From an uncultured Campylobacter sp. (GTDB taxonomy: Bacteria > Campylobacterota > Campylobacteria > Campylobacterales > Campylobacteraceae), in the NCBI GenBank assembly GCA_934728065.1, contig CAKVDW010000034.1, positions 1 through 5,959 on the forward strand: a DNA stretch of 5,959 nt. Direction: 5' to 3'. Positions within the stretch are counted from its first letter, which is position 1, and each line of letters opens with the position of its first letter. Shown here piece by piece: positions 5,829 to 5,959 of this stretch. The position numbers were made by a program, and so were the translations under genes. The notes beneath the pieces were generated by a model. It saw only the letters and a program-made list of their open reading frames with translations. It did not search any database and had not been told where the DNA came from.

Positions 5829-5843
5829 AATGATACAATCATT
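5829..5843. repeat. Short dyad in the divergent intergenic region
   Basis: AATGAT-ACA-ATCATT is a perfect 6-bp inverted repeat with a three-base centre. It lies between the divergent promoters of the cas operon and the aminotransferase gene, about 80 bases upstream of the cas9 start site and some 30 bases before the likely -10 of the other gene. It has the shape of a repressor operator, but a 6-bp A+T-rich dyad may be chance. It also contains a TACAAT that could act as an upstream -10 for the rightward gene. Confidence 0.25.
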
Positions 5844-5874
5844 AAAAAAATACCTCACATTCACAAAATTTCGC

Positions 5875-5880
5875 TACAAT
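5875..5880 (+). promoter_or_regulatory. Candidate -10 of the rightward aminotransferase gene
   Basis: TACAAT lies 32 bases before the ATG at 5913, giving a predicted leader of about 26 bases that includes AGAAAGG (5897-5903) as ribosome site. An upstream TACAAT at 5834-5839 is the alternative. Neither has a clear -35 box. Confidence 0.4.
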
Positions 5881-5912
5881 TTCGCTTTGATTTTATGAGA
5901 AAGGTTTGGGTG

Positions 5913-5959
5913 ATGAATTTCCCTTTTATCGACTTAAAAGCTCAGTATAACGCCTACAA
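5913..5959 (+). CDS. DegT/DnrJ/EryC1/StrS-type sugar aminotransferase, 5' end only
   Basis: Only the first 15 codons are in the window: MNFPFIDLKAQYNAY. The PFIDLKAQY start is typical of the DegT/DnrJ/EryC1/StrS family, PLP-dependent enzymes that transfer an amino group to a keto-sugar nucleotide for surface glycans (lipooligosaccharide, capsule or glycoprotein sugars). ATG 5913 is preceded by AAAGG ten bases upstream; the adjacent in-frame GTG (5910) is a less likely start. The gene is divergent from cas9, so it is probably not part of the CRISPR system and marks the edge of a surface-sugar region. Which sugar it makes cannot be told from 15 residues. Confidence 0.7.
   Translation, partial: MNFPFIDLKAQYNAY

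Overview
The window is one end of a type II-C CRISPR-Cas locus, almost certainly from the genus Campylobacter (Campylobacterota). Four things point there: the 36-bp repeat, which closely resembles the C. jejuni repeat; a Cas9 that aligns with C. jejuni Cas9 over its whole length, as I remember that sequence; promoters built as a T-run plus extended -10 without a clear -35; and an A+T-rich, G-poor plus strand. Base composition looks richer in G+C than C. jejuni, so another Campylobacter species is likelier. This is inference, not a species call.

Layout, left to right. Positions 1-36 are one CRISPR repeat in crRNA sense; any remaining array must lie to the left, outside the window. Positions 17-72 form a hairpin between the 3' half of that repeat and its flank, followed by T-runs, which looks like the array terminator. 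A tracrRNA gene follows on the plus strand (promoter near 99-112, RNA from about 119), with a 24-nt anti-repeat matching the repeat and a pseudoknotted scaffold. A terminator lies at 282-320. Positions 321-741 are an A/C-rich stretch with no convincing gene. A small secreted-protein ORF (742-906) follows and looks cut short by an in-frame stop.

On the minus strand, reading right to left, is the operon cas9 (5728-2471), cas1 (2474-1578), cas2 (about 1594-1064). The genes overlap, have one clear promoter at 5754-5762, and end in a probable terminator just past cas2. No csn2 or cas4 is present, consistent with subtype II-C. At the right edge, a divergently transcribed DegT/DnrJ/EryC1/StrS-type sugar aminotransferase gene begins and is cut by the window end.

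How it works together: Cas1-Cas2 add spacers to the array, tracrRNA pairs with crRNA repeats through its anti-repeat, and Cas9 uses the duplex to cut matching DNA. All catalytic residues I can check in Cas9 and Cas1 are present and the anti-repeat is almost perfect, so the system looks functional. It belongs to a known class, not a new system. Its distinctive points are an enlarged tracrRNA scaffold with an added hairpin, a terminal repeat built into a terminator, a Cas9 about 100 residues longer than C. jejuni Cas9 with changed PAM-contact positions, and a Cas2 with a long charged tail.
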